DNA of 64,000 nt from Montifringilla adamsi (Eukaryota; Chordata; Aves; Passeriformes; Passeridae). Under the pieces are notes generated by a model that worked only from the letters and a program-made list of their open reading frames with translations, did no database searches and was not told the origin of the DNA. Positions 15,001 through 24,390 of the stretch are shown in pieces; position 1 is the stretch's first letter; each line of letters opens with the position of its first letter. The stretch covers positions 7,565,916 through 7,629,915 of the forward strand of contig JAGGNK010003335.1 in the NCBI GenBank assembly GCA_017590115.1. Reading direction: 5' to 3'. A program made the translations under genes and the position numbers.

Positions 15001-16602
15001 GGAAAATGGCTCTAGAAGGTATTTTCTTTATTATTATATCTTTTCCCGGGGCTTTGACTGTCTGTGAAGCTCAGTGTACCTGTCCAGAAGGCACAGGAAT
15101 GGGTGTTTGAAGTCCAGAGTTCCAGCCTTGGCCTCCTAAAGGTGATGTGTGCCACCATGATTATTTAATAAGTATCAGGTTTGCACAATAAAACTATATT
15201 ACTCATTTCTTGGACAAATGAATCCTCTTTTTTTCCACCCAACTTGGAAAGATAAAGATAGTTTACCATGAGAAAAATGTAATGTTAATTCAAGTGAGAA
15301 AATAAGGTGGTAGCTTTTTCAGCAAGGTAGGCCACTTTACAGTTAGTATTGCGTTGTCTTCCATTTATTTTACATTGATGGGATTTTTTGTTTAAGACCT
15401 GATTTTTCCTTACCTGAACTGAGGTTTAAAGGATTAAGGATCTTCATATCTTTATCTTTCATAAGAAAATTTATTAAATCCTTTCAGTGTTACAGAAAAA
15501 AAAATGGGGAAATCCTTTTCTCCCCCTGAAATTTAGAAAAGGTTATAATTTCTATTTTTAACTTTGAAGTTATTCCTGTTCCAAACAAAAGTGTGAGAAC
15601 AAACAAATCCTCAGAACAGCTGTGGCATATCAACAAGTTCCTTGTCATTGGAGCAGTGAGTTAAACTTGGGAGAGCTGTGGGTCTCAATTGTTCTTCAGT
15701 AAGGTGGAAGGAGGGATATTATAATGTGCAGTGAGATGGAGAAGACTTATTGTGACTGTGAAGGATGTCTGCCTCTATGGCATAAAGTCTTGCTCTGTAT
15801 TTCAGGAAATGTCATTTAAAATGTAGAATGAGTGCACAGTAGGAATAATAAAATTGCCTGAGTGTGTGAATTTTAAGCACTAAACATGATACAGAAATAA
15901 GAAATTTTTTTTTTTGACAGAAACTCGTGGCTAAAGCAGCTTTCTTCCCTAAAAATATTTGCTTCAGCTGAACATTAATATCTTGGCAGAAATTTCTGGG
16001 AAAATTAGGTATTTCTCAGTAAAATATATAAGAAAATAAATGTTTTACCTAGATAACAAAATGGAATTGACAACCTTCAGAGGTGGTAGAGCTCACTCGC
16101 AGCAGAACTAGAGCAACATAACAATTTTTTCTGTATATAAATAAGTATATATATTTTCTATTACTGTGATAATAGCCTTATACAAAGCCAAATGTGGTTA
16201 GAAATTATGCCTAGCATCTTTTTCGAGTAGCATGTCTAGGCAAGGATGTCCCTCCTCCCCATCTGTTTGACTGATATTTTTCTCTGAAATCCTAAAAGGT
16301 GAAAACATTTAAGTTAAATAGTCACATAGCTCTAATTGCCAACTGGCAGGGAGTTCTGCGTGGCACTTCTTCGATCACCAATTGTGTCAGCTTCCAAGGA
16401 AGTACTTGAGTGCAACTTAAAATTCATAATGACTTACATTTTCATTTTATCTTGCTTCCTTTTCCCTGACCTTCTCTTTTTCCTTCAGAGCTCTTAATGA
16501 GGAGAACTTTACAACCATAAACACAATTTTTCTAATGGACTCTCAGGGGAGAGGCTTTTCCCTGGTGCTCCTGACTCAGCCTGGTGCTTTGTTCTCTCCT
16601 AG
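1..16602 (+). other. SPOCK1: Partial large intron of SPOCK1, upstream of the first visible exon
   Basis: No coding exon is recognisable in this stretch. I looked for the Kazal/follistatin-like and N-terminal parts of testican that should precede the exon at 16603 and found none in any frame. The stretch ends in a pyrimidine tract and AG at 16601-16602, a normal 3' splice site. The open frames present are short, start in unremarkable contexts and resemble no family I know. Content is AT-rich DNA with short A/T homopolymers (for example near 2650 and 11900), a GA run near 5100 and purine-rich patches near 4190-4235 and 9790-9835. The intron assignment is inferred from exon phase and the known large size of this gene. 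An unrecognised non-coding exon or a nested transcript cannot be excluded. Confidence 0.75.
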
Positions 16603-16719
16603 CTTGCACAGACAAGGAGCTGAGGAGCCTGGCGTCCAGGCTGAAGGACTGGTTCGGGGCCCTGCACGAGGATGCCAACCGTGTCATCAAACCCACGAGC
16701 TCAGAGACAGCACAAGGCA
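16603..16719 (+). CDS. SPOCK1: SPOCK1 coding exon A: start of the EC calcium-binding domain (partial gene)
   Basis: This 117-bp exon encodes 38 complete codons reading CTDKELRSLASRLKDW and onward to TSSETAQG. I recognise it as testican-1, at the start of the SPARC/testican extracellular calcium-binding domain. It follows a pyrimidine-rich acceptor ending in AG at 16601-16602 and ends before the donor GTAAGA at 16720. The first two bases complete a codon begun in the previous exon, consistent with the alanine expected before CTDK. The last base A joins GA of the next exon to give Arg, so both ends are phase 1. The segment forms the first helix of the EC domain, whose Cys pairs within the fold. 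The protein is a secreted or matrix-associated proteoglycan. The exon is clearly GC-richer than the flanking introns. SPOCK2 and SPOCK3 are paralogues; residue similarity and the C-terminal tail favour SPOCK1. Confidence 0.95.
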
Positions 16720-17423
16720 GTAAGAAACCCATTCCCCTAAACACTGGGTGGTGTAGGAGCTTCCAACCTGAGAAATTTAGCTGAGCACTGCTGTTGGTGC
16801 TGCAACACCCTGTCAGGCAGGTGCCAGTGAATAAGCAGGTTACCTGAGACCTGATCCTGCAAATAAATGCTGTTTTCTGAAGGAGGTGCAGTCCTTCTGT
16901 CCTCTCTCTCTGGCCCAAACTGCTCTAGAAACTGGCAGACACAGAGAGACCCTCACAAGTTAATCAGGCAAACAGCTGTCTGAAGGCCATGGAGATCACC
17001 TCTGCATGAGCAACTGAAACTGCTCAGGGAGTTCTCTCAAGCACTGGGGTTAATTATTATGGTGTAGTTTGTGTCTGAACAGTTAAACTCCATCACCTTC
17101 CAATTCAATTGGCTGCATCCAAACAATTTCTTGGGTTTGGACTCTGGTCTCTGCTTAACCACCAGTTTTATGACCAGACATTTTCTGATACAGTGTCAGT
17201 GGCATAAGATGAAAATATGGCATATAAACGTAGAACATTATGCCAATGTTGGAAAAAACTCACTTAGATTTTACTTGAACATTTCCTGCTAACAATTTAT
17301 GTAAGGGAAAGAATAATTAAAACATCCACATCTGAGCCATGGAGCTAGAAGTTAAATGGTGGAGAAAGCTGGAGCCCATTGTGTCCTGGGTATTTAATAA
17401 CACCATCTTTGCTGCCTTTGATG

Positions 17424-17424
<1 letters not shown>

Positions 17425-17463
<39 letters not shown>
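17425..17463. repeat. T39 homopolymer
   Basis: There are 39 consecutive T on the + strand inside the 6.7-kb SPOCK1 intron. No polyadenylation signal complement (TTTATT) follows closely and no gene-like sequence adjoins it, so it does not look like the tail of a minus-strand retrocopy. The length is likely polymorphic and uncertain in an assembly. Confidence 0.95.
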
Positions 17464-17467
<4 letters not shown>

Positions 17468-18443
17468 AAGGAAGAAGATGAAGTCTAGAGGACATTTACT
17501 CTCTGTGGGTTAAGCCAACATGACTGATTTTGGTGTCATTTAGCCACCAGGGAGGGGAAAGATTCAGATAACAGCATTAAAAGAGGTCATGCTCATCAGA
17601 GAGCAGATGCAAATTTACTTTCTGTAAGGACTCATTAATTCTTTTAAACAGTGTCCCAAAACACATGGGCCCTTGGGCTGCAAATAGGATGCACAAATTT
17701 TATCTAGGTGTGTGCCTCACTGTCACTTCACTGATTCTCTGGGATGAGCTGTCTAAAGCCAGGGTGCAAACCCAGAATTGAAGGCTCCAGTCAGCTGCTG
17801 CTTTTATGACTCTTTTCACCTGGTGTCCCTGTAGAGTCACACCACAGAGGCTGCAGGGGCACTAGAGCAGACCCAGCACATCAGGGTGGGTATTTTGTGT
17901 TGGTCTAGGTCTCCACAGCCCCTCTCTTTTGTGCTACATCTGAGCTGGGGTAGCAGCAGATTGCATCTTCATAAAAACACGATATACCACGGGCTGTATT
18001 GCTCAAAACTACAGTCAAACACAGCAATTCCACCACACATCTTAAATCTCTGTGGTGAAACAAGTCATGTTCTGTGTAAATGATCTTTCTTCATGTGTCC
18101 CTTATTTTGCACAGTGTTTGCAACAAAGTCAGTGTCTTTAAAACCGTATGTCCTACTTATTTCTGAAACAGTGCTCCAAAAAAAGATATTCTCATACAAA
18201 GGATCCCAGCCACAGTGCAAAAAGCAACTGGATGTACAGCTAATCATGGCTTCCAGATGTGAATTCATTTCAAACTCCATGACAGAAAGCCTTAGAGGCT
18301 TTAAACTTTATTTGAAGTCCTTTAGGCCCAGAATCACAGGAAATCTCATTTTATCTGATTGTCAAAAGGATGTTTTCATGCAGATGATTTGTGCCATCCT
18401 CATGATGACCTTGCCCGAGGCCAAATCCTAAAGGTGTCGAGGC

Positions 18444-18533
18444 TTTTTTTTTTTTTTTTTAAGCAATTCCAGTGAGAAAAACATTTTTTTTTTTTTTTTT
18501 TTTTTTTTTAAGCAATTCCTGTGAGAAAAACAT
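18444..18533. repeat. Tandemly duplicated poly-T plus 23-bp unit
   Basis: Two successive units each consist of a T run followed by AAGCAATTCC, one variable base, then GTGAGAAAAACA. The T run is 17 bases in the first unit and 26 in the second. The units differ by one substitution (A or T) outside the homopolymer. This is a recent local tandem duplication, probably slippage-driven, within the SPOCK1 intron. Confidence 0.9.
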
Positions 18534-18721
18534 TCCTGGTAATTCTGCAGTGTTTGCTCTGATTCACAGAGGAGCTGTTATCTCTTTTTAGTTTGGTTTT
18601 ATTTCCTGGCAGCTTTTATTTGAAAGGCTGCTCGATGATTTTAAAGACTTGATCTCAACAATGTTCGTTTTTAGACTGTTGAGTTAGTTTGGCACTTTTT
18701 CTTATTTTCTTCTCTATTAAT

Positions 18722-18747
18722 AAAGAAAAGAAAAGAAAAGAAAAGAA

Positions 18748-18791
<44 letters not shown>

Positions 18792-18800
18792 AAAAGAAAC
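18722..18800. repeat. Polypurine (AAAAG)n/(AAAG)n microsatellite
   Basis: An uninterrupted purine tract starts with AAAAG pentamers, passes into AAAG tetramers and ends in AAAAAGAAA. All purines lie on the SPOCK1 sense strand. Mirror-symmetric polypurine tracts of this kind can form intramolecular triplexes (established knowledge); whether this one does is not known. Confidence 0.95.
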
Positions 18801-20922
18801 TTTGAGTTTAGATGCCTAAGCCATTTTTAAATGCCGCAAAACCTGGGTTTGTTTTTCTTTTTGAGATTTTGCACAGTATTCATTAATTAATCTGCATGTG
18901 CCAAATTCTGCAGCTCACATTCTCTCTGGTGGCACTGAAAATACACACAGGGTGAGGACAGCAGCATTTGGCTCTCTCCAGCTTCAAACTTGTAAAAATG
19001 AAAGACACCTTAAGCAGGGCTTAATTCAAAGCAAAGTTCACATACCCAAGCTGTAGAAAAGAATGTCTGTGAATCCTGGCACACAGGACTCACACACTCT
19101 GATGTACACATTGCCCTTTTTTATGGCTCAGCCTCTGTTGCCCTCCTCACCACATACATCCCTTCATTAAACTGAACTGGTTTGGTTGTGCCTGCAGGGT
19201 TTGAAAAGGCATGAACATCCTCAAATAATCCATTTTGGATGTGCCCCCGTGGCAGTAAAAGGAGCAGATGGTGGCATGCCATGGCTATGGTGCCTCGGAC
19301 ACATCAGCTGTCCAGAGAAGGTTTTCCAGCAGAGATTTCTCCATGCTACATTAATTTTTCAAGATGTTAGTGTGAGTGTAAATAAGCATTTTGAATGTAT
19401 TATGTTCACCCCCAGGTGAAGGAAGAAAAAGTAAGCTCCTTTTTATTTTCTTTGTGAGTCTCTTGAAAGGAAAAGGAGGAGGAAGATCATTGTGTTTAGA
19501 TTTCAAACCTTCCTTCCCTGAGCTCTCTGATCCCAGCAAAGCACCTTGGGCCAGGTACTTTGTCTTCTGAAGGCTTTGTGCAATTAAAATCGCCTCAATA
19601 AATGATGTAAGAAACTCAGGGACATGTTTTGACATAGGGAAATAATAAAACTAATTAGGTAGCAAGATCAGATTCAAATTGCTCCTGAGCCTGTTGATAA
19701 TTCATAACATCCCCATATTGTATCCAGATAGTCTCCTTGGTTGGAGTGGGTGTTGTTTTTCTTTTACTAGAGGTCTATGCAATATAAAGGATTTTTTTCT
19801 GGGGAACATTTATTCTCCTCCTCCTTTTATTTTAAGCGATGGGGGAAATTAGGTTAATTATACCCCTGTTAATTTAATTCTAGTATACTTTAATAAAATA
19901 AAAATGGCTCATGTAAGTCAACTCTTGAAGGGGGAAAATAATTCTTCCATGCCAGAAGGTGTGTTTATTTTTAATAAGGATTTTCACCTAAAGACTTTTT
20001 TTTAATTTAATTCCGTTTTAATTCAGAGGAGGTGGAGCATTTTATGTGTCAATGGGATGAGAGACTTTTACATGTAGGTCACCGGCTTGATTTCCTTCCA
20101 GCTCTGTAGTGAATGAAAGTTGTCAGGATGCTGAACAGCTGTCAGTTGAAAAGAGGAACAAGATGGTCTTAGTCCAGGTCCTTGTGAGCAGGTGTCCAAA
20201 TGAGAGCAGCCACCACCTCAGCTGACATTCATTGGCATCTGTGTGTGCAGCCTGTGCCAAGGAGCCAAGAGGGATGTGGAGCCTGCACCATTCTCCTGCT
20301 TCTCATCAAAGGCACTGCAGCACTGAGCTGATGAACAGAAAGATGCAGAACAGTTCTCACTGAGATTGCTTATTCTGGGTCTGTTGTGCTGGAGATCCAG
20401 CCTGTTAACCAAGCACTGAATTCTTTACAGAGTTATAGTATGTAGTTAATTTCATCCAGAAAATTGCATCATATTTATAGATAAGTATATCAAAAGACTC
20501 TGAAAAGAAGTTAATTCAGTCAATATCACTTGGCCTCACCAGGCTGGTGGGAGCACAGTGAGCTCCCAGTGAAGGTAAGTAAGCTCCAAAAGCCATTTTC
20601 CAAAATCTGCCTTGGTTATGCTGTGAGTCAGAGCCTGTGTTGCATATTTAGGGGACATTTGGCTTTCACTCCTGGTGCTGGATGCTGAGAGCATCCAGGG
20701 TTGTTGGATTTGGGCTGCAGATGCAATTTATGGGCAGCACCTTTTACCAGGAGACAATATGAAGTGGAGCTGCTCTTTACCTTCAACAACATGTTGCGGG
20801 ACAATTAAAGAATTAACTTTCCACTGATAATAACCATCTAGCTAAGGACTTTCTGTCACACCTACCGCTTCAATATTTCAGGACTTCCAGACCACATTGT
20901 CTGGTAATCCAACACTGTTTAG

Positions 20923-20958
20923 TAAACCAACCTCTTAATAATAAACCAACCTCTTAAT
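20923..20958. repeat. Short tandem duplication, period 19 bp
   Basis: TAAACCAACCTCTTAAT occurs twice in succession with a 19-bp period inside the SPOCK1 intron. It is a small local duplication with no evident function. Confidence 0.8.
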
Positions 20959-23438
20959 CTGGAACTGGTCACAACAGTAAAAGCTCCCTTGTTTATAAGA
21001 AATTGTAATCAAAACCTCTTCAATTAATGCAATTAACTGTCTTCTCGAGTGGCCTTTCCCAGCTGTATCTCCCACCAAGCCCTGATGGTGTCACAGAGCA
21101 GCTTTGTACTCGCTGCAGTCACTACTGGTGATTTGCTCAGACAGATCCCTTCTGAGGGCAGGCTGGTGGGGTATCCCCGTTGCACACACAGGTGGAGATT
21201 TCCCCACAGGGAGGACAACAAGACTCAGAAATAATCTACATGTACTGTCAGGGACAAGTTCATTCCAGATCTCCCTGCTTTGGTCCCTGCCAGTTAAGAG
21301 ATGGCCTTTAGAGACCATCAGGGCTGAGCAACACGTAAATTGACTGGTGATACAGCACACCTTGCAGTTGCTCATCTTTTGCAGCAGTAAGTGTCACCAC
21401 AGAGTGTAAAATCCATTGTCAGAGACAGCATCTGTGCAGAAAAAGAGCAGATATTAGAAACTCTTTTTATCCTGGAAACTGTTAAACTGGGATAGCTGGA
21501 GCTGATCCCAGCTCCACCCTGCAGCTGAATGATCTACCCCTGCCTGTTTGACTACTTTTAACCTGCCCTGTGTTGGGGAATCTGGCACCAAACACCTGCA
21601 CAGGGCAGGACTGGGTGCTCTGCTCCTGTTGCTCTGTAAAGGCAAAGGTGAGGAATCTTAAATCCTTTCACTTGACAAAAGATTGCACAGCAACCAAGTC
21701 CTGCTTGCCTTCTTCAGATGACTTAAATAATTGAAGTCAATATTTCTAATTGCTTCAGCAAGGCAGCTCCCCCCTACATCTATTCACAAAGCCTTGTTCT
21801 TTTTCACTGTGCTCAAACATGATTAGATAATGTTATGGGAGATAACAGCATAAAAATGTGATTAAATGTTCAGCATGATTTCTATGATTTCTCTCTTCCT
21901 TCTCTGAGCTGCCTCTAGCCCTGAGGAAATGGCATTACCTTCTTCCTTCCTTAGAGAAACATGTATTATGAATGACACAAACCTTCCCATTAGTTAACCC
22001 TTCTGATTGTCCCTCTGTGTCACTGACAACCTTCAGCCACAGCTGCATACAAAAACCACAGCTTCCAGCAAAAAGCCCTGCTCTCCTTTGGATTAATGCC
22101 TAAAATAGCAAGTAGGGTGCAGAGCTTGAACAAACTGTCAGCATGATTCCAGCAACATCTCCGCTTTCACTCCAACAAAGCAGCATCCTGAAAGGAACAC
22201 GTACAGCAAATAAAGCTAAGCTTAACCTCTTTCAGTGAAAGTTGCAGCTGAAGGAAAAAGCTCATCAGGCTTCTCTACGTGGCCCAAAGCAGAGTGAGCA
22301 GTGCACAGGCAGGTTATTGCTCCCAGCTGGAGCAGTGTGAGCACCAGAGGCCCAGGGTGTCAGCAGCCCTCTGTCCCTGCAAATCACCAACCAATGGGTT
22401 CATGTTTCTGAGTCCTGGTTGAAACCAACACCCTTGTTATCAGATTTATTATCTCTGTATTGCAAATATACTTCCTTACATTGTAGATAACTTAGTCTAA
22501 GCATTGAAAAAATACCATGGCAGTGTGGATTTATAGTGTTTTACCCATACCACTGTTTTTCTGGAGACTGCAGGGTACTGGAACGTGTATCTCATATACA
22601 CAGTGGGTATCTATATGCATGACTTGGGCTTTCTGTGATAACCACTGCTGCTGCAGCAGTCTTTGAAGAATCTGGGCTATTAAAATGAATGATGGTGATG
22701 GTTTCCAAAGCGCTGGAAAAGCAGAATCCTGTGTTGCTGCAGGAAGGTGCTGGTACAGCATACAAGAGCATGGGCAGCTCTGGGCTGCTCCAGCTGAAGC
22801 TGTGCCCTCCCTCAGAGTGATGTGAGCAACAGAAACACCTCACCTCTTCTCTCCCCCTGCCTCCCCCAGACAGCTCACAGTCCAGATCAAAGCAGTTTGT
22901 TGTCACAAACCACAGACAGGCCTTTGAAAAGTGAAAAGCAAGGATGAGAGGTGGAAGGGAAGAGCACAGCAGAAAAGAATATGATCAGGCAACTAGAAAC
23001 AAGTTTGGGAAACAGGATTTAAATTGCATTCAGATACAGTCTAGTTTGAAAATATGGTGGGTGCAGCCTTTTCTCATCACATTTTAGTTTCCTGGAACCA
23101 GGCCAAGACACTTGGACTGAGGACTGAAAGGAAAAAAAAGCAAGAATTTTTTGAGTAGAGATACTTATAAATTACAGAAATCAGTTCTGAATCTCAGCCC
23201 TCTCTACCCCACAGCTTCCACAGAGTATGAGTAGTGCTCTGGTTTGTAGCTGTGCTTGGGCTTTCAGCTTTATACAGTCAGTTCAGCCTTAGGATTTTGT
23301 TCTGCTTTGGGCAAATCAGCTCAATGTTCAGAGTCCAGCCAAAAAAAGAAAAGTTGGCAGAGCTTCACCTTAGCAGTGCCTCCTGTGCCGGGGGCATGCC
23401 GGGGTTCAGCTGGGGAATATTTGCCTGTCTTCTTACAG

Positions 23439-23660
23439 GATTTGACACCAGCATCCTACCAATCTGTAAGGATTCCTTAGGCTGGATGTTCAACAAACTT
23501 GACATGAACTATGACCTGCTGCTGGATCCCTCGGAGATCAGTGCCATTTATCTGGATAAGTACGAGCCTTGTGTCAAGCCACTCTTCAACTCCTGCGACT
23601 CCTTCAAGGATGGGAAGCTTTCCAACAACGAGTGGTGCTATTGCTTCCAGAAGCCAGGCG
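23439..23660 (+). CDS. SPOCK1: SPOCK1 coding exon B: EC domain with paired EF-hands
   Basis: This 222-bp exon encodes RFDTSILPICKDSLGWMFNK and the rest of the calcium-binding core of testican-1. Two 12-residue EF-hand loops are intact. The first is DMNYDLLLDPSE at 23501-23536 and the second is DSFKDGKLSNNE at 23597-23632. Both have acidic or oxygen-bearing residues at positions 1, 3, 5 and 9 and a Glu at 12, except that the second has Phe at 3 and Ser at 9, as expected for this family from memory. Five cysteines (CKD, EPC, NSC and EWCYC) fit the disulfides of the EC fold. The acceptor is TTACAG just before 23439 and the donor is GTGAGC at 23661. Both ends are phase 1. Reading through the donor stays open for 41 further residues to a TGA at 23786, discussed as a finding. 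No damage is visible in the exon. Confidence 0.97.
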
Positions 23661-24118
23661 GTGAGCTGTGCCATTTGCAATGCAAAGAGGAGCTCTTTGG
23701 CTCTCCCTGCGTTTCAGGGCCTGCCTGTAGAGCTTGCTCATTGGCAGGCAGGTGTGTTAGAAAGCCCTTTTGCCCAGCACCAGTGTGAAGGGCATTCTGG
23801 AACCATGTTTATTGTCACAGATGAACTATATTAACATCCCTTGATCATTAAAGCAAACAAAGTAGTAAGTGTCACTGCACAGAGTCTAGAAATAAGCTCT
23901 ATTGCTGACAGAAAGCTCAAGAATTTACTCTTTTATTAACACAGAATTTAGCCAATTAGCAAGTCATAAATCAGAGAGCTGGCATGATGTCAGTTTGGTG
24001 AAAAGAGAGGTAGAATGGTTTAACAATTAAAATGGCCCCTAAACACTACTCTCAACTACAGTTGTGTTGCCTTTTTTTTTCTTTTTTTTTTTTTCCTCTC
24101 ACAACCACAAGTGTTTTT

Positions 24119-24162
<44 letters not shown>

Positions 24163-24327
24163 AGTGGAGCCAATGACATAAATTTGTTTTGCAGTACAGT
24201 ACCAGCATATGGGCTTCTCTCAGTCCCAGGTGTACAGTAGCCTACATTTCATGTCAGCAGTGAAGCCAGTCATTACAGAGCCTGTCCCGTACCATCTGGA
24301 AACTAATTCTTATACATTATATTTTAG
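23661..24327 (+). other. SPOCK1: Short SPOCK1 intron between exons B and C, with long poly-T tracts
   Basis: At 667 bp this is the shortest visible intron of the gene. The donor is GTGAGC and the acceptor is ATTTTAG ending at 24327. It contains an ATTAAA hexamer at 23847-23852 and a run of T-rich blocks from about 24071 to 24158, the last being 38 uninterrupted T ending about 170 bases before exon C. No exon is seen inside. Confidence 0.9.
24071..24158. repeat. Poly-T / polypyrimidine tract cluster
   Basis: The tract contains T9, C, T13 and CCTCTC, then a short mixed stretch, TTTTTCC and finally T38 (24121-24158). All pyrimidines lie on the sense strand of the SPOCK1 intron just upstream of exon C. 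No TTTATT or gene-like sequence follows, so a retrocopy tail is unlikely. Confidence 0.95.
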
Positions 24328-24390
24328 GTCTTCCTTGCCAGAATGAAATGAATAGAATTCAAAAGCTAAGTAGAGGGAAGAGTCTGTTGG
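24328..24390 (+). CDS. SPOCK1: SPOCK1 coding exon C: 63-bp exon opening the thyroglobulin type-1 domain
   Basis: This small exon encodes LPCQNEMNRIQKLSRGKSLL with a split glycine codon at each end. The acceptor is ATTTTAG ending at 24327 and the donor is GTAAGT at 24391. Its length of 21 codons and phase-1 ends mean it can be included or skipped without changing frame. It supplies the first of the six cysteines of the thyroglobulin type-1 domain plus the helix before the second cysteine. Loss of this exon would therefore leave the domain one cysteine short. One substitution relative to my recollection of human (Lys to Arg in the SxGKS stretch) is conservative. Identification rests on the match of the peptide and its position between exons B and D. 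Confidence 0.95.

Larger units (their letters stand above)
16720..23438 (+). other. SPOCK1: SPOCK1 intron between exons A and B, rich in homopolymer and purine tracts
   Basis: This 6719-bp intron has donor GTAAGA and an acceptor tract ending in TTACAG at 23433-23438. I see no additional exon. It holds the longest simple-sequence cluster of the window: a T39 run, a duplicated T17/T26 block and an AAAAG/AAAG polypurine microsatellite, listed separately. A 19-bp-period duplication lies at 20923-20958. The rest is unremarkable AT-rich sequence. The last 205 bases before the acceptor happen to be open in the same frame as the following exon, starting from an ATG at 23234; I treat that as coincidence. 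Confidence 0.85.

Noticed and set aside
1..16602. Upstream SPOCK1 exons (Kazal/follistatin-like, N-terminal region, signal peptide)
   Set aside because: I searched for cysteine patterns of the Kazal module and an in-phase exon with good splice sites and found none, so they are taken to lie outside the window.
16532..16918. 128-codon minus-strand frame overlapping exon A
   Set aside because: It is antisense to a confidently identified SPOCK1 exon, and its product is unrecognisable.
17425..17463. Poly-T as the tail of a minus-strand processed pseudogene
   Set aside because: No TTTATT (reverse poly(A) signal) and no gene-like sequence follow the run. The same holds for the runs at 18484 and 24121.
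23234..23788. Single 184-codon frame with its own ATG containing the EF-hand exon
   Set aside because: The exon is clearly bounded by good splice sites at 23438/23439 and 23660/23661. The 5' extension is intron sequence that happens to be open, although the 3' read-through is listed as a low-interest finding.
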